Of a DNA stretch of 64,000 nucleotides, positions 36,428 through 44,612 are shown piece after piece. Origin of the DNA: Ferruginibacter sp. (GTDB taxonomy: Bacteria > Bacteroidota > Bacteroidia > Chitinophagales > Chitinophagaceae); NCBI GenBank assembly GCA_025963635.1, contig JAOQAK010000072.1, positions 62,001-126,000 on the forward strand. The letters run 5' to 3'. The notes under the pieces were generated by a model. It worked only from the letters and a program-made list of their open reading frames with translations, was not told the DNA's origin and made no database searches. Position numbers and translations under genes: made by a program. The first letter of the stretch is position 1, and the number at the start of each line of letters is the position of its first letter.

Positions 36428-36523
36428 AGTGTTAAGTTAGGCGTGAATTGGCAATGGTGAATGGTCAATGTTTCACGATTCACCATTCATAAATCTATCC
36501 ATCATTTTACTTAACATAACACC
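36428..36523. repeat. Intergenic inverted repeat related to the dispersed element
   Basis: The outer segments GTGTTAAG (36429-36436) and ACTTAACATAACACC (36509-36523) resemble, imperfectly, the terminal arms of the repeat at 1190-1292. Inside, AATGGTGAAT (36453-36462) pairs perfectly with ATTCACCATT (36478-36487). Bases 36470-36489 recur with one indel at 16290-16312. It lies between convergent genes, so it could also act as a bidirectional terminator, although it has no T-tract. Confidence 0.5.
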
Positions 36524-36675
36524 ATGTAACGATAGCCGGTTGATTGTTCATCATTGCTGTAAATGTACAAGAGAGTGACACAACGATGTTGAATGAAAAA
36601 CAAATGTTTGTAAACAAAATAATTTTTTGAATAAGCGATACTGAATTGTTTATTCAAATGCCGCTGTTTATAAAC

Positions 36676-37545
36676 TTATATATGTAAGGTTTTACGATAT
36701 TCTGATGGAGTCATATTTTTTATTTTCTTGAACTGCCTGTTGAAATTTGCCAGCGTATTATAGCCACTATGATAAGCAACCCCCACTACATTTTGATCCT
36801 GTTCACCAAGCATTTTGCAGGCATGCCCAATCTTCACCGCATTTAAGTATTCCACAAACGTAACTTTGTGATGCTGTTTAAAAAAGTTACAGAATGCCGT
36901 TATTCCCATATTCGCTACGCCTGCAATTTCAGCAAGGGTAATGTCATTAGTGAAATTGCGCATAATGTATTCTGTTATCTTATTAAAGCGATCCGAGCAG
37001 CCACCGGATTGTACCTGTTGTTCAAAATTAGGGTTGGCCAATATCTGGTAATCAGAACAACCAGAAAGAATATCAAATATCGTAAAAAGAGAAGCAAGCC
37101 TTTGCAATCCGTTCTGGTGCAGCATTTTCCTCATTAAATCATTTATCTTTTCTCTCGCTTTCCCATTAATAGCAATGCCTCGTTTTGAATAGCGCAGAAA
37201 TTTTTTAAACTGCTCCAGTTCAGGAATATTTAGAAAAAACTCGCCAAGAAAACTTTCCACAAACTGTATAACGATCGCCTCTGCCGGGGATTGCGCGTGC
37301 CCGTTAACGTATTCTGTGTCGTTCACCCAAACATGGGGCAATACAGGACCCATAAACACCAGGTCGCCTTCCTGGAAATATCCAATATGATCCCCCACCA
37401 TTCTTCGACCTGTGCTTTTAGTAATAAGAACCAATTCATATTCAGGATGGTAATGCCAGGGATAAGGAAAAAATATTCCCTTTTCTTCAAAGACAATAAA
37501 TGACTTATCAATCTCCTGTGGTAAACGGCATTCGATGGCCTTCAT
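36676..37545 (-). CDS. AraC-family transcriptional regulator with cupin sensor domain
   Basis: The ATG at 37545 is chosen because the residues before it in the open frame look non-natural, and 'MKAIECRLPQEIDKSF' starts the recognisable domain; the protein is then 289 residues. The N-terminal cupin-like sugar-sensing domain has 'WHYHPEYELVLI' and 'GDLVFMGPVLPHVW'. The C-terminal AraC double helix-turn-helix has 'ITLAEIAGVANMGITAFCNFF' (split) and the hallmark 'VAYHSGYNTLANFNRQFKKIKNMTPSEYR'. Regulators of this type activate sugar-use genes (RhaR/RhaS, AraC). It is divergent from the operon beginning at 37893, and the perfect operator copy B lies between them. Confidence 0.92.
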   Translation of the reverse strand: MKAIECRLPQEIDKSFIVFEEKGIFFPYPWHYHPEYELVLITKSTGRRMVGDHIGYFQEGDLVFMGPVLPHVWVNDTEYVNGHAQSPAEAIVIQFVESFLGEFFLNIPELEQFKKFLRYSKRGIAINGKAREKINDLMRKMLHQNGLQRLASLFTIFDILSGCSDYQILANPNFEQQVQSGGCSDRFNKITEYIMRNFTNDITLAEIAGVANMGITAFCNFFKQHHKVTFVEYLNAVKIGHACKMLGEQDQNVVGVAYHSGYNTLANFNRQFKKIKNMTPSEYRKTLHI

Positions 37546-37892
37546 AGTGATTTCTTTTGTGTAAGATACAAAATTTTGAAAATGATTTTGATGGCGAAAC
37601 ATCTTTTTTGTACACAAATTGAGGAGACAGTAGACATATGAAATAAATTTATAACGGTCCAACTTCAAACCCATTGATTTTTACAAACGTTCGAAGTGCT
37701 TTTTTTGGAAAGCATCAACCAGTCTGCATTACCAGTAAAAATATTTTTTTGAAAAATTGTATTATTAATGTAAACAAAAGTAGCAGAATCGTCAAATCGT
37801 GAAAGCTAACTTTGGTAATAGGATAAAATATTTAATCCTAAATGGGCGCAAATTCTAATTTGAATTAAGGTTGTTATTAATATCCTAAAAAA
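37546..37892. other. Divergent control region between araC-type gene and amidohydrolase operon
   Basis: These 347 bases contain operator copy B with its -7 box (37750-37814) and no gene. The same element read on the minus strand contains TACTTTTG (37775-37782), which also fits TAnnTTTG, so autoregulation of the AraC gene from the element cannot be excluded. However, no minus-strand -33 box lies at the right distance. Confidence 0.6.
37750..37814 (+). promoter_or_regulatory. Regulon promoter, perfect operator copy B plus -7 box
   Basis: Bases 37750-37786 equal 8566-8602 at all 37 positions. The -7 box TAACTTTG is at 37807-37814, again with 20 bases between. The flanks differ from copy A. The position directly between the AraC gene and the amidohydrolase gene makes this the likely founding site of the regulon. 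Confidence 0.8.
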
Positions 37893-38885
37893 ATGTGCAT
37901 GAAAAAAAAAGATTATTCAAGACGCGAATTTTTAAAGCAAAACTCATTGTCCGGTCTTGGGATAATCTTCGCCGGTAGTTTGCCTTCCCACCTTGTTAAC
38001 GCCGGCTTTACTTCAAACTACCCACTGCAAGCCGAACCGGTTATTGATATTCATACGCATACAAATTATGGTGGAAGAACAAACGACGAGTTGCTTGCTC
38101 ACCAACGTGCCATGGGGATCACCACTACCATTCTTCAACCTGCGGGCCGCCCTGTAGAATATGGGTCTACTTACTATGGAGTTGCGAACGGCTTGCAGGC
38201 AAAATGCTCCGGTAATGATGCCTGCTATCAATTTTCACAGGAGCATCCAAAGGAGTTTCTATTTGGTTCAAATGAAGTGCCTGATTTGCCGGAGGCAATT
38301 GAAGAAATTGAAAAATACCTAAAGATGGGCGCTGTGGTGATCGGTGAATGCAAGTTCGGTGTGGATTGTGATTCGAAGGAGATGCAAAAGATTTATGAGC
38401 TGGCTCAAAAATTCAATGTACCTATCCTAATGCATTGGTTGTATAATATGTACAACCGCGGCTTTGAACGTTTTTATACCATGCTGGAAAAATATCCCAG
38501 GGTAAATTTTATCGGACATTCCCAAACATGGTGGGCAAATGTTGATAAGAATTTGACAGACCAGAACATCATGTACCCGAAAACAAAAAAGGTAACCCCG
38601 GGTGGCTTAACAGATCAGTTGCTGGGCAAATACCCAAATATGTTTGGTGACCTGTCGGCCCCATCAGGCTTAAATTTTCTCACAAGGGATGAAGATTATG
38701 CACGCACATTCTTAGCCAAATACCAGGACAAACTACTCTTTGGCAGTGATTGTCATGATGCTGTAGGGCATGGTGAAGATTGTGTTGGGGCGCAGATCAT
38801 TGCTGCAATCCGGAGATTATCGCCCAGTAAGAAAATTGAACGAAAGTTGTTGTACGAAAATGCAAAAAGATTATTCAGGTTGTAG
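37893..38885 (+). CDS. Tat-exported amidohydrolase-family protein (Amidohydro_2)
   Basis: The 330-residue protein has a Tat signal ('SRREFLKQNS', residues 9-18). The amidohydrolase barrel shows 'VIDIHTHTNYGG' (metal HxH), 'GECKFGVD', 'VPILMHW' (His), 'VNFIGHSQTWW' (His) and 'KLLFGSDCHDA' (Asp). This family hydrolyses C-N or C-C bonds or lactones; in sugar loci it often opens lactones of sugar acids. ATG codons at 37893 and 37899 are both possible starts. It is first in the operon behind operator copy B. Confidence 0.82.
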   Translation: MCMKKKDYSRREFLKQNSLSGLGIIFAGSLPSHLVNAGFTSNYPLQAEPVIDIHTHTNYGGRTNDELLAHQRAMGITTTILQPAGRPVEYGSTYYGVANGLQAKCSGNDACYQFSQEHPKEFLFGSNEVPDLPEAIEEIEKYLKMGAVVIGECKFGVDCDSKEMQKIYELAQKFNVPILMHWLYNMYNRGFERFYTMLEKYPRVNFIGHSQTWWANVDKNLTDQNIMYPKTKKVTPGGLTDQLLGKYPNMFGDLSAPSGLNFLTRDEDYARTFLAKYQDKLLFGSDCHDAVGHGEDCVGAQIIAAIRRLSPSKKIERKLLYENAKRLFRL

Positions 38886-38947
38886 CAATAAAGCAATTGT
38901 AAGCTTGTACGAACCGCAGCATTTTAAAAATAATCGAGGCGTAAGCT

Positions 38948-38974
38948 CCTTTCTATTTTATTAAAAAAGAAAGG
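38948..38974. terminator. Weak hairpin in the amidohydrolase / DUF4861 gap
   Basis: CCTTTCT (38948-38954) and AGAAAGG (38968-38974) form a perfect 7-bp stem around a 13-base AT loop. No clean T-tract follows, so it may be an attenuator or mRNA-processing hairpin rather than a terminator. Confidence 0.3.
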
Positions 38975-39042
38975 TGTGCATTTATACATTCCCCGCAGAT
39001 AGTCATGCGAATAGCACCATTCATCATAATCGAATTCTAACT

Positions 39043-40398
39043 ATGTTCAAAAAACTATTTATTGCAATCGTTCTATTCTCTTTTGTGGCTTCCGGCCTGC
39101 AGGCTCAATCAAACAATGGTTGGTATACAGAAGGCAAGGATCATACTCCGGATCAGCGCATAAGGTTTACAGTTACCAACCCCCTGGATATAGCAGAAAA
39201 AGATTGCCCGGTGGTGATAAATCGTAGCCAGTTGCCTGTACAAAATATTCCAGAGCGCTGGCTTACCCTTGTTGATCCGGGCCTCCCATCCAACAAAGAG
39301 CCGACAATGGAAGAACTGAAGGTACGGAGCGGGTATCTTAGAAGGAAAGAAACCAATGGTCACTATATAGTGCTCCAGGTGGATGATGTGGACAAGAACG
39401 GTATATGGGATGAATTGTTCTTCCTTACTGATCTCGCACCCCATGAAACCAGGTCATTTTATATTTATATAGGTCAATATGAACGGGGCACTTCCAGGCA
39501 GTTCGTGCACGGCGCTATTGCTTCTTATGGTCGCCACCTGGTGCCCTTTATGGAGTCTGAAAACATAGGTTGGAAACTTTGGTATCCCCATGATTTAGAT
39601 CTCCAGGGTAAGCGTGGGCCGTTGCTCAGCTTCTATCATGAATACACTACTGCCACTTCAGGGTATTTTCTTCCTGCAGAATTAGGCGCTGATATCATGA
39701 CTGTTGCAAAAACTTTTGGCGCAGGAGGAATGTGTTTGTTCGAAAAGCCCGGTAGCCCTGAAAGTATTGCCCGTGCATATTATTCGCCCGCTAAGGATAA
39801 AGGCCCGTTTAATGATACCCGTTATTCGTCTGATGTAATATACAATGGCCCGCTGAGAAGCATGGTGAAAGTAACCACCACCAACTGGAACTCAGGCCAG
39901 GGATTTTACGAGCTGGAGCAGTATTACTCGGTTATTGCGCGGAAGAGCTGGTGCAAGGTGGGAGTGAAGTTCAATAAATTTCTGCCCCCCGGGAATGATG
40001 TTATGTTCGGTGCAGGCATCCGGAAAATTATGCAGGAATACAAATCGATTCACAAAGGAGGTATGGTCATTTCTATGGGCAAGGATATTGATGCCCGTAT
40101 CCCCGATGAGGACATTGGTGGAGATGCCCTGATGGTTCCCTGGCAGGGTATCGGTCTTATTGTTAAAGATGAGTTCAAGCCTCAATACGTTGCAATAAAC
40201 AATTTCGGGGGTAACCACCTGTTCAAAATGCCTGTTACTCCAAACCTGTACTACGAGTACATGGCAATCGATGGCTGGTGCTTCGGATCGGTAAATAATA
40301 ATGAAAAAGATTTCGTTAGCTATGTTGATGCGGAGGCGTTGAAGTACAACAATCCCCCTATTGTAACCATACAGGCGATCGAAGTTAAAGGGAAATAA
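39043..40398 (+). CDS. DUF4861-family secreted protein
   Basis: The ATG at 39043 is chosen because a signal peptide (MFKKLFIAIVLFSFVA..., to 'GLQAQ') starts there; the earlier in-frame ATG at 38974 gives an unnatural leader. The 451-residue protein matches the DUF4861 layout: 'FTVTNPLDIAEKDCPVVI' near the N-terminus, 'QVDDVDKNGIWDELFFLTDL', and a long beta-rich body ending 'VTIQAIEV'. The family is found in loci for pectin-like, ulvan-like and other uronic-acid polysaccharides and is thought to be carbohydrate-active. The heparinase-type gene follows after 58 bases. Confidence 0.78.
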   Translation: MFKKLFIAIVLFSFVASGLQAQSNNGWYTEGKDHTPDQRIRFTVTNPLDIAEKDCPVVINRSQLPVQNIPERWLTLVDPGLPSNKEPTMEELKVRSGYLRRKETNGHYIVLQVDDVDKNGIWDELFFLTDLAPHETRSFYIYIGQYERGTSRQFVHGAIASYGRHLVPFMESENIGWKLWYPHDLDLQGKRGPLLSFYHEYTTATSGYFLPAELGADIMTVAKTFGAGGMCLFEKPGSPESIARAYYSPAKDKGPFNDTRYSSDVIYNGPLRSMVKVTTTNWNSGQGFYELEQYYSVIARKSWCKVGVKFNKFLPPGNDVMFGAGIRKIMQEYKSIHKGGMVISMGKDIDARIPDEDIGGDALMVPWQGIGLIVKDEFKPQYVAINNFGGNHLFKMPVTPNLYYEYMAIDGWCFGSVNNNEKDFVSYVDAEALKYNNPPIVTIQAIEVKGK

Positions 40399-40456
40399 AC
40401 TGCACCCGCAATCCGAAAATAAAATCATTTAATCGAATGTTCCGAAAATTTTTACT

Positions 40457-43400
40457 ATGAAAAAAGGCTTTCATTTTCTTGTGGCGATTATATGTTTTAC
40501 CATAAGCCATACAAACGCACAGAAGCCAATTGACAGGATATCCTGCCAACTTTTTGATGACTTTGAAACGGGCGAACTTTTTGGTTGGGAGCCTTATCCG
40601 TATGCAGAAGATATTGGAAGTAACAGGCTGTACTTTACACATCAATCACCCACTTACAATAAGAGTAAATATGCGCTCGCAGGATTGGTAAGGGCCAATG
40701 ATGCCGTGGAGCTTTACAATGGCTTTACGAAGCGGCTAAACCTTTGGACTACCACCGATACAAAGGTTCGGGTTGCCCTATATTTTCAAAGCGATCGCAA
40801 TCCCTCTATGCTGGAACTTTCACTCGGCACTTTTGATGGGCGGCAATACTTCGATACTATTCGCAATCCTGTCGCAAACCAGTGGGTTGAACTGGACATC
40901 CCGATCGAAGCATTCAGGCTTGGCGGACATTCATTATCATCCAACGAACATATCCAGGTGGTAACACTAAAGGCCAGCTATCCCATGGTGTACTGGTTAA
41001 ACACCTACACGATGCTTATGGACGAATTCAGGATCAATGGTGAAACTGAACGGCGTTTTATTGCAACCAACCCGGTTTCCACCGATCTGGATATGTTTGG
41101 CATTTCTGTATTGGATAAACATTTTTTCTATGGAGATAACATTTCAATAAGCGCTGCTCCGGAAGGCAATTTGGCACTTCAAAAAGTGCGGGGGACACTG
41201 ATTGATGGAAAGGGGCGGATAGTAAAGACCGATATTCCTTTTAGCAGGCAAAATAGTGAATGGAATAATAAGGCCATCTATCAACCGAAGGAAGGTGATG
41301 CAACCGGGCAATGGGAGATCCGGCTTTCCGGCCAAACTGAAAAAGGAACAGAAATCAAATGGGGGTTCAGGTTTCTTATGCCGGGCAAACATATCACCGG
41401 TTATCCAAGGCTTTTTTTCTCAGCCGCCGATCTTCAGCATAAACTTGCGAACGAAAAATCAGCGGTTGCCAAAAAGATATTGAGCCGTGCTCTGGAGAAT
41501 ACAGATTTTATGAAGGTTAATACAGACGCGATCAATGAGGGAGCAGACAGGACAGGGGAGAATCTCGTTGGCGGACCTTATGCAAAATACTCGGCGGGTT
41601 TAAATGCTGCCGAAGCATGGCTTAATCCTATGAAGGCGCTCCAGAATGTCATCCAGGAAGGAAGTTTCCGTTACGCTTTTACCGGCGATACTGCGGCTGG
41701 TGAGCAGGCGAAGAAAGCCCTGCTCAAGCTATGTTCTTTTTCGAAGTGGAATAATAACTGGATGCTTGAACGCAAATTCTGGACCTACTACCCGGTAGGA
41801 TATGTACTAACACAGGTTGCTTACGGCTATGATATGTTGCACGACCTGCTCACGGATGAAGAGAGAAGATTGGTCCGCATTGCCATCATGGAAAAAGGGC
41901 TCAAACTCTTCCATCGTGATATGGTGGAGATGAACCGTATGCCTTCGAATATTACTAACCATATCGCGGTGTTAGTTTCAGGGAGTTTACTTGCTGCAAC
42001 TGCTATTTATGGGGAAGATCCCGGTAACAAATACATGGAGCCCTATCTTTCCGGCATCATTACAAAAGCGAAAACTTTTATTGACCGTGCCTATTATGAA
42101 GATGGAAGTTATGCAGAACCCAAGACTGGATACATGAACATGGCCACCCGGGCCATTGTAGAATTACTTGCAGTGCTGGAAAAGAATTTCGGCGTTGATT
42201 ATTCTACTTCCACCAATGCCCGAAATTTTTATAAATATCCGTTGCAGGCAACTGATTCAAAAGGAGCCATGCAGGATTTTGGGGATGGCAATAGTTCCTT
42301 TAAAGCCTTCACTGAAATTCATTCAGAATGGTTTGTGCATCGTACCGGTAATCCCCTACTTTATAATTTTATAAAACCTTATTGGGAGGCGGGCAATGGC
42401 GGATATTTTGGTTATCTCTGGTACCGGGATGATATAACGCCTGTTTCCAGGGAAACCCTGCCTACCTCAAAAGTATTTGGCGCCCAGGGCATGGTGATGC
42501 GTTCGGGTTGGAAGGACGAGTCTGCTATTATCAGTACCCGTGTGGGGCCCAATGGCAATCATGCTCATCTTGACCAGGGAAGTTTCCAGGTGATGGCAAA
42601 TGGGGAACAACTATTAATTGATGCCGGTATTGGCGCAGGGGGCTACTACAAAAATCTTGAATATCTTGTCTATAATGTTCAGGCCATCGCACACAATGTG
42701 ATGCTTATTGACTATGACCCTGAAAGTCAGGCCCCTGCTCACTTTGATAACGATATAGCGGCTTTACGCACCTGGCCGCGGATGGTTAGTTCCTTTGCAG
42801 GAGAACTGGCCGATGCAGTCGAAAGCGATCTTACAAGTGTTTATAAAGATAAGCTCAGCACCTATACCCGCACACTGCTTTATACCAAATCGGGTCCACT
42901 CTTTCTGTTTGATAAAGTGAAAAGTAAATCTGCAGACGGGCATACATTTAACTGGGTTTTCCATGCTCCTCAAAAAGGTTTACTGAACGCTTTGCCGAAC
43001 TATACTGGTTGGTTCGACAAGAAAGAGGCGGGCACCAATGCCAACAAAACAGAAAGAGAACGGGATGAAACCAATCAAAGCACGTTCAGCTATTCAGACA
43101 AACGATTAAAGATCAACAGGGCAAACGCAAGGCTTACCCTGGATGTAATTTCACCGGTAATTGAAACAAGCAATATCAATGACAAGCCTTTCGAAAGTTA
43201 TATCACGCTTAACAGTAAGCCAAAGCAAACATCGGCAAACTTCCTTGCAGTAATTCTGCCACAAGCGAAAACTGCCAATGGCAACTACGATCCTCCACCC
43301 GTTACAACCCGGCTGGATGTGGCTGGTTGGATAGGGGCAAGGGTAGAACGGTTTGATGCCGTGGACATCGGTTTTTTTCGTACCGAAACCAACGATGTTA

Positions 43401-43744
43401 CTAATAGCGTTGCCGGATTTGTTACGGATGCAGGGCGATTCACTGCTTCCTTTAATAAGACCGGGAAACTGCTCAAGGCTTACTTTGAAGGAAGCGCTTT
43501 CGCCGGTAGTGGTATCTCTCTAAAGAGTAACGCATTCATGGCGTGTGCAATTTCCCCGGGTGTTTCAGCAACCAGCATGGAAATTAATTCAGCGAATAAA
43601 ACAGAATTGGTGATCACATATTCCAGCCGGCCTTCTAAAGTACTGATGAACGGCGCTGCGTTTGCAGACTGGCGTTATGATTCAAAGGCAGGGCGGCTTA
43701 CAATTAAGATCCCGGCAGGGAGGAATGATTTTTTGATACAGTAA
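40457..43744 (+). CDS. Heparinase II/III-family polysaccharide lyase, large multidomain
   Basis: The 1095-residue protein has a signal peptide (1-21), an N-terminal beta-sandwich likely binding carbohydrate (about 25-200, 'LFDDFETGELFGWEPYP'), a linker beta domain, an (alpha/alpha) toroid (about 330-650, 'NRMPSNITNHIAVL') and the heparinase II/III beta-sandwich with 'GNHAHLDQGSFQVMANGEQLLIDAG' in pieces (His/Asp motif near residue 700). It should cleave an uronic-acid polymer by beta-elimination. The neighbouring ExuT-like transporter supports an uronate-containing substrate. It is longer than single-domain lyases because of the N-terminal domain. Confidence 0.88.
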   Translation: MKKGFHFLVAIICFTISHTNAQKPIDRISCQLFDDFETGELFGWEPYPYAEDIGSNRLYFTHQSPTYNKSKYALAGLVRANDAVELYNGFTKRLNLWTTTDTKVRVALYFQSDRNPSMLELSLGTFDGRQYFDTIRNPVANQWVELDIPIEAFRLGGHSLSSNEHIQVVTLKASYPMVYWLNTYTMLMDEFRINGETERRFIATNPVSTDLDMFGISVLDKHFFYGDNISISAAPEGNLALQKVRGTLIDGKGRIVKTDIPFSRQNSEWNNKAIYQPKEGDATGQWEIRLSGQTEKGTEIKWGFRFLMPGKHITGYPRLFFSAADLQHKLANEKSAVAKKILSRALENTDFMKVNTDAINEGADRTGENLVGGPYAKYSAGLNAAEAWLNPMKALQNVIQEGSFRYAFTGDTAAGEQAKKALLKLCSFSKWNNNWMLERKFWTYYPVGYVLTQVAYGYDMLHDLLTDEERRLVRIAIMEKGLKLFHRDMVEMNRMPSNITNHIAVLVSGSLLAATAIYGEDPGNKYMEPYLSGIITKAKTFIDRAYYEDGSYAEPKTGYMNMATRAIVELLAVLEKNFGVDYSTSTNARNFYKYPLQATDSKGAMQDFGDGNSSFKAFTEIHSEWFVHRTGNPLLYNFIKPYWEAGNGGYFGYLWYRDDITPVSRETLPTSKVFGAQGMVMRSGWKDESAIISTRVGPNGNHAHLDQGSFQVMANGEQLLIDAGIGAGGYYKNLEYLVYNVQAIAHNVMLIDYDPESQAPAHFDNDIAALRTWPRMVSSFAGELADAVESDLTSVYKDKLSTYTRTLLYTKSGPLFLFDKVKSKSADGHTFNWVFHAPQKGLLNALPNYTGWFDKKEAGTNANKTERERDETNQSTFSYSDKRLKINRANARLTLDVISPVIETSNINDKPFESYITLNSKPKQTSANFLAVILPQAKTANGNYDPPPVTTRLDVAGWIGARVERFDAVDIGFFRTETNDVTNSVAGFVTDAGRFTASFNKTGKLLKAYFEGSAFAGSGISLKSNAFMACAISPGVSATSMEINSANKTELVITYSSRPSKVLMNGAAFADWRYDSKAGRLTIKIPAGRNDFLIQ

Positions 43745-43785
43745 AGGACCAGGTTAATAGTTTAATTTAAACATAAAAAAACACC

Positions 43786-44568
43786 ATGAAAGAAATTACA
43801 AAGGAGCAACTAAAGGTCAAAATTTTTGAGACAAGAGCTTTAATGGGGGCTGCTGCTGCAGCGATTATCAGTGAAAAAATAAATGAATTATTAGCAGATA
43901 AGGAATATGTAAATATAATTTTTGCTTCTGCTCCTTCCCAAAATGAGTTTTTGGCTGAATTAATTACAAAGTCTGTGGATTGGAGTCGTGTAAATGCTTT
44001 TCATATGGATGAATATGTTGGATTAGGTATCGATGCTCCGCAGGGATTTGGATATTTTCTGAAAGAAAGATTGTTTGACAATGTCTCCTGCAGGGAAGTT
44101 CATTACTTAAATGGGACCGCCGAAAATATGGAAGCCGAATGTGAAAGATATGCCGGTTTGCTTTTGAAATATCCAACTGATATTGTTTGTTTGGGAATAG
44201 GTGAAAACACCCACCTGGCTTTTAACGATCCACATGTCGCGAATTTTAATGATAAAGAAATTGTAAAAGTGGTTGACCTGGATGAAGCATGCAGATTACA
44301 ACAAGTAAATGATGGTTGTTTTAGTAATTTAAGCGAGGTGCCGGTTTATGCGTTGACAATAACCATCCCGGCCTTGTTCAAATCAGTTTACGCATATGCT
44401 ATTGCTCCCGGGCCTTTAAAAGCAAATGCGATATATCATACGCTCAACAGCGAAATTAGCGAGCGTTATCCTTCCACCATCCTAAGGATGCACAACAATT
44501 CCGTCTTATTTATAGACGAAAACAGTGCCTCAAAAATAGGTGTCAACCAGGTTGCTGAAATTAATTAA
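43786..44568 (+). CDS. Divergent glucosamine-6-phosphate deaminase (NagB-like)
   Basis: The 260-residue protein is the size of NagB and keeps 'FHMDEYVGL' (Asp75, matching E. coli Asp72) and His143 in 'GIGENTHLAFNDP'. In E. coli NagB the triad is Asp141-His143-Glu148; here the same numbered positions are Asn141, His143 and Asp148. The phosphate-binding loop, 'LPTGGTP' in the classical enzyme, reads 'ASAPSQNE'. It is therefore a distinct subfamily, which may deaminate or isomerise another amino sugar phosphate. Downstream at 44 bases is a transporter; upstream at 41 bases is the lyase. Confidence 0.8.
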   Translation: MKEITKEQLKVKIFETRALMGAAAAAIISEKINELLADKEYVNIIFASAPSQNEFLAELITKSVDWSRVNAFHMDEYVGLGIDAPQGFGYFLKERLFDNVSCREVHYLNGTAENMEAECERYAGLLLKYPTDIVCLGIGENTHLAFNDPHVANFNDKEIVKVVDLDEACRLQQVNDGCFSNLSEVPVYALTITIPALFKSVYAYAIAPGPLKANAIYHTLNSEISERYPSTILRMHNNSVLFIDENSASKIGVNQVAEIN

Positions 44569-44612
44569 TGCCTCGATGATCCCTGTAAAAAATCAAACAA
44601 ACAGCTATTTAT

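Noticed and set aside
36603..36620. GTAAACAAAA motif resembling the regulon operator core
   Set aside because: Only about 10 bases match, no TAnnTTTG box lies at the required distance, and it is between the 3' ends of convergent genes.
37775..37782. Minus-strand -7 box (TACTTTTG) inside operator copy B as the AraC gene promoter
   Set aside because: No -33 box at a suitable distance, and the same sequence in copy A has no minus-strand gene to drive; kept only as a possibility in the region note.
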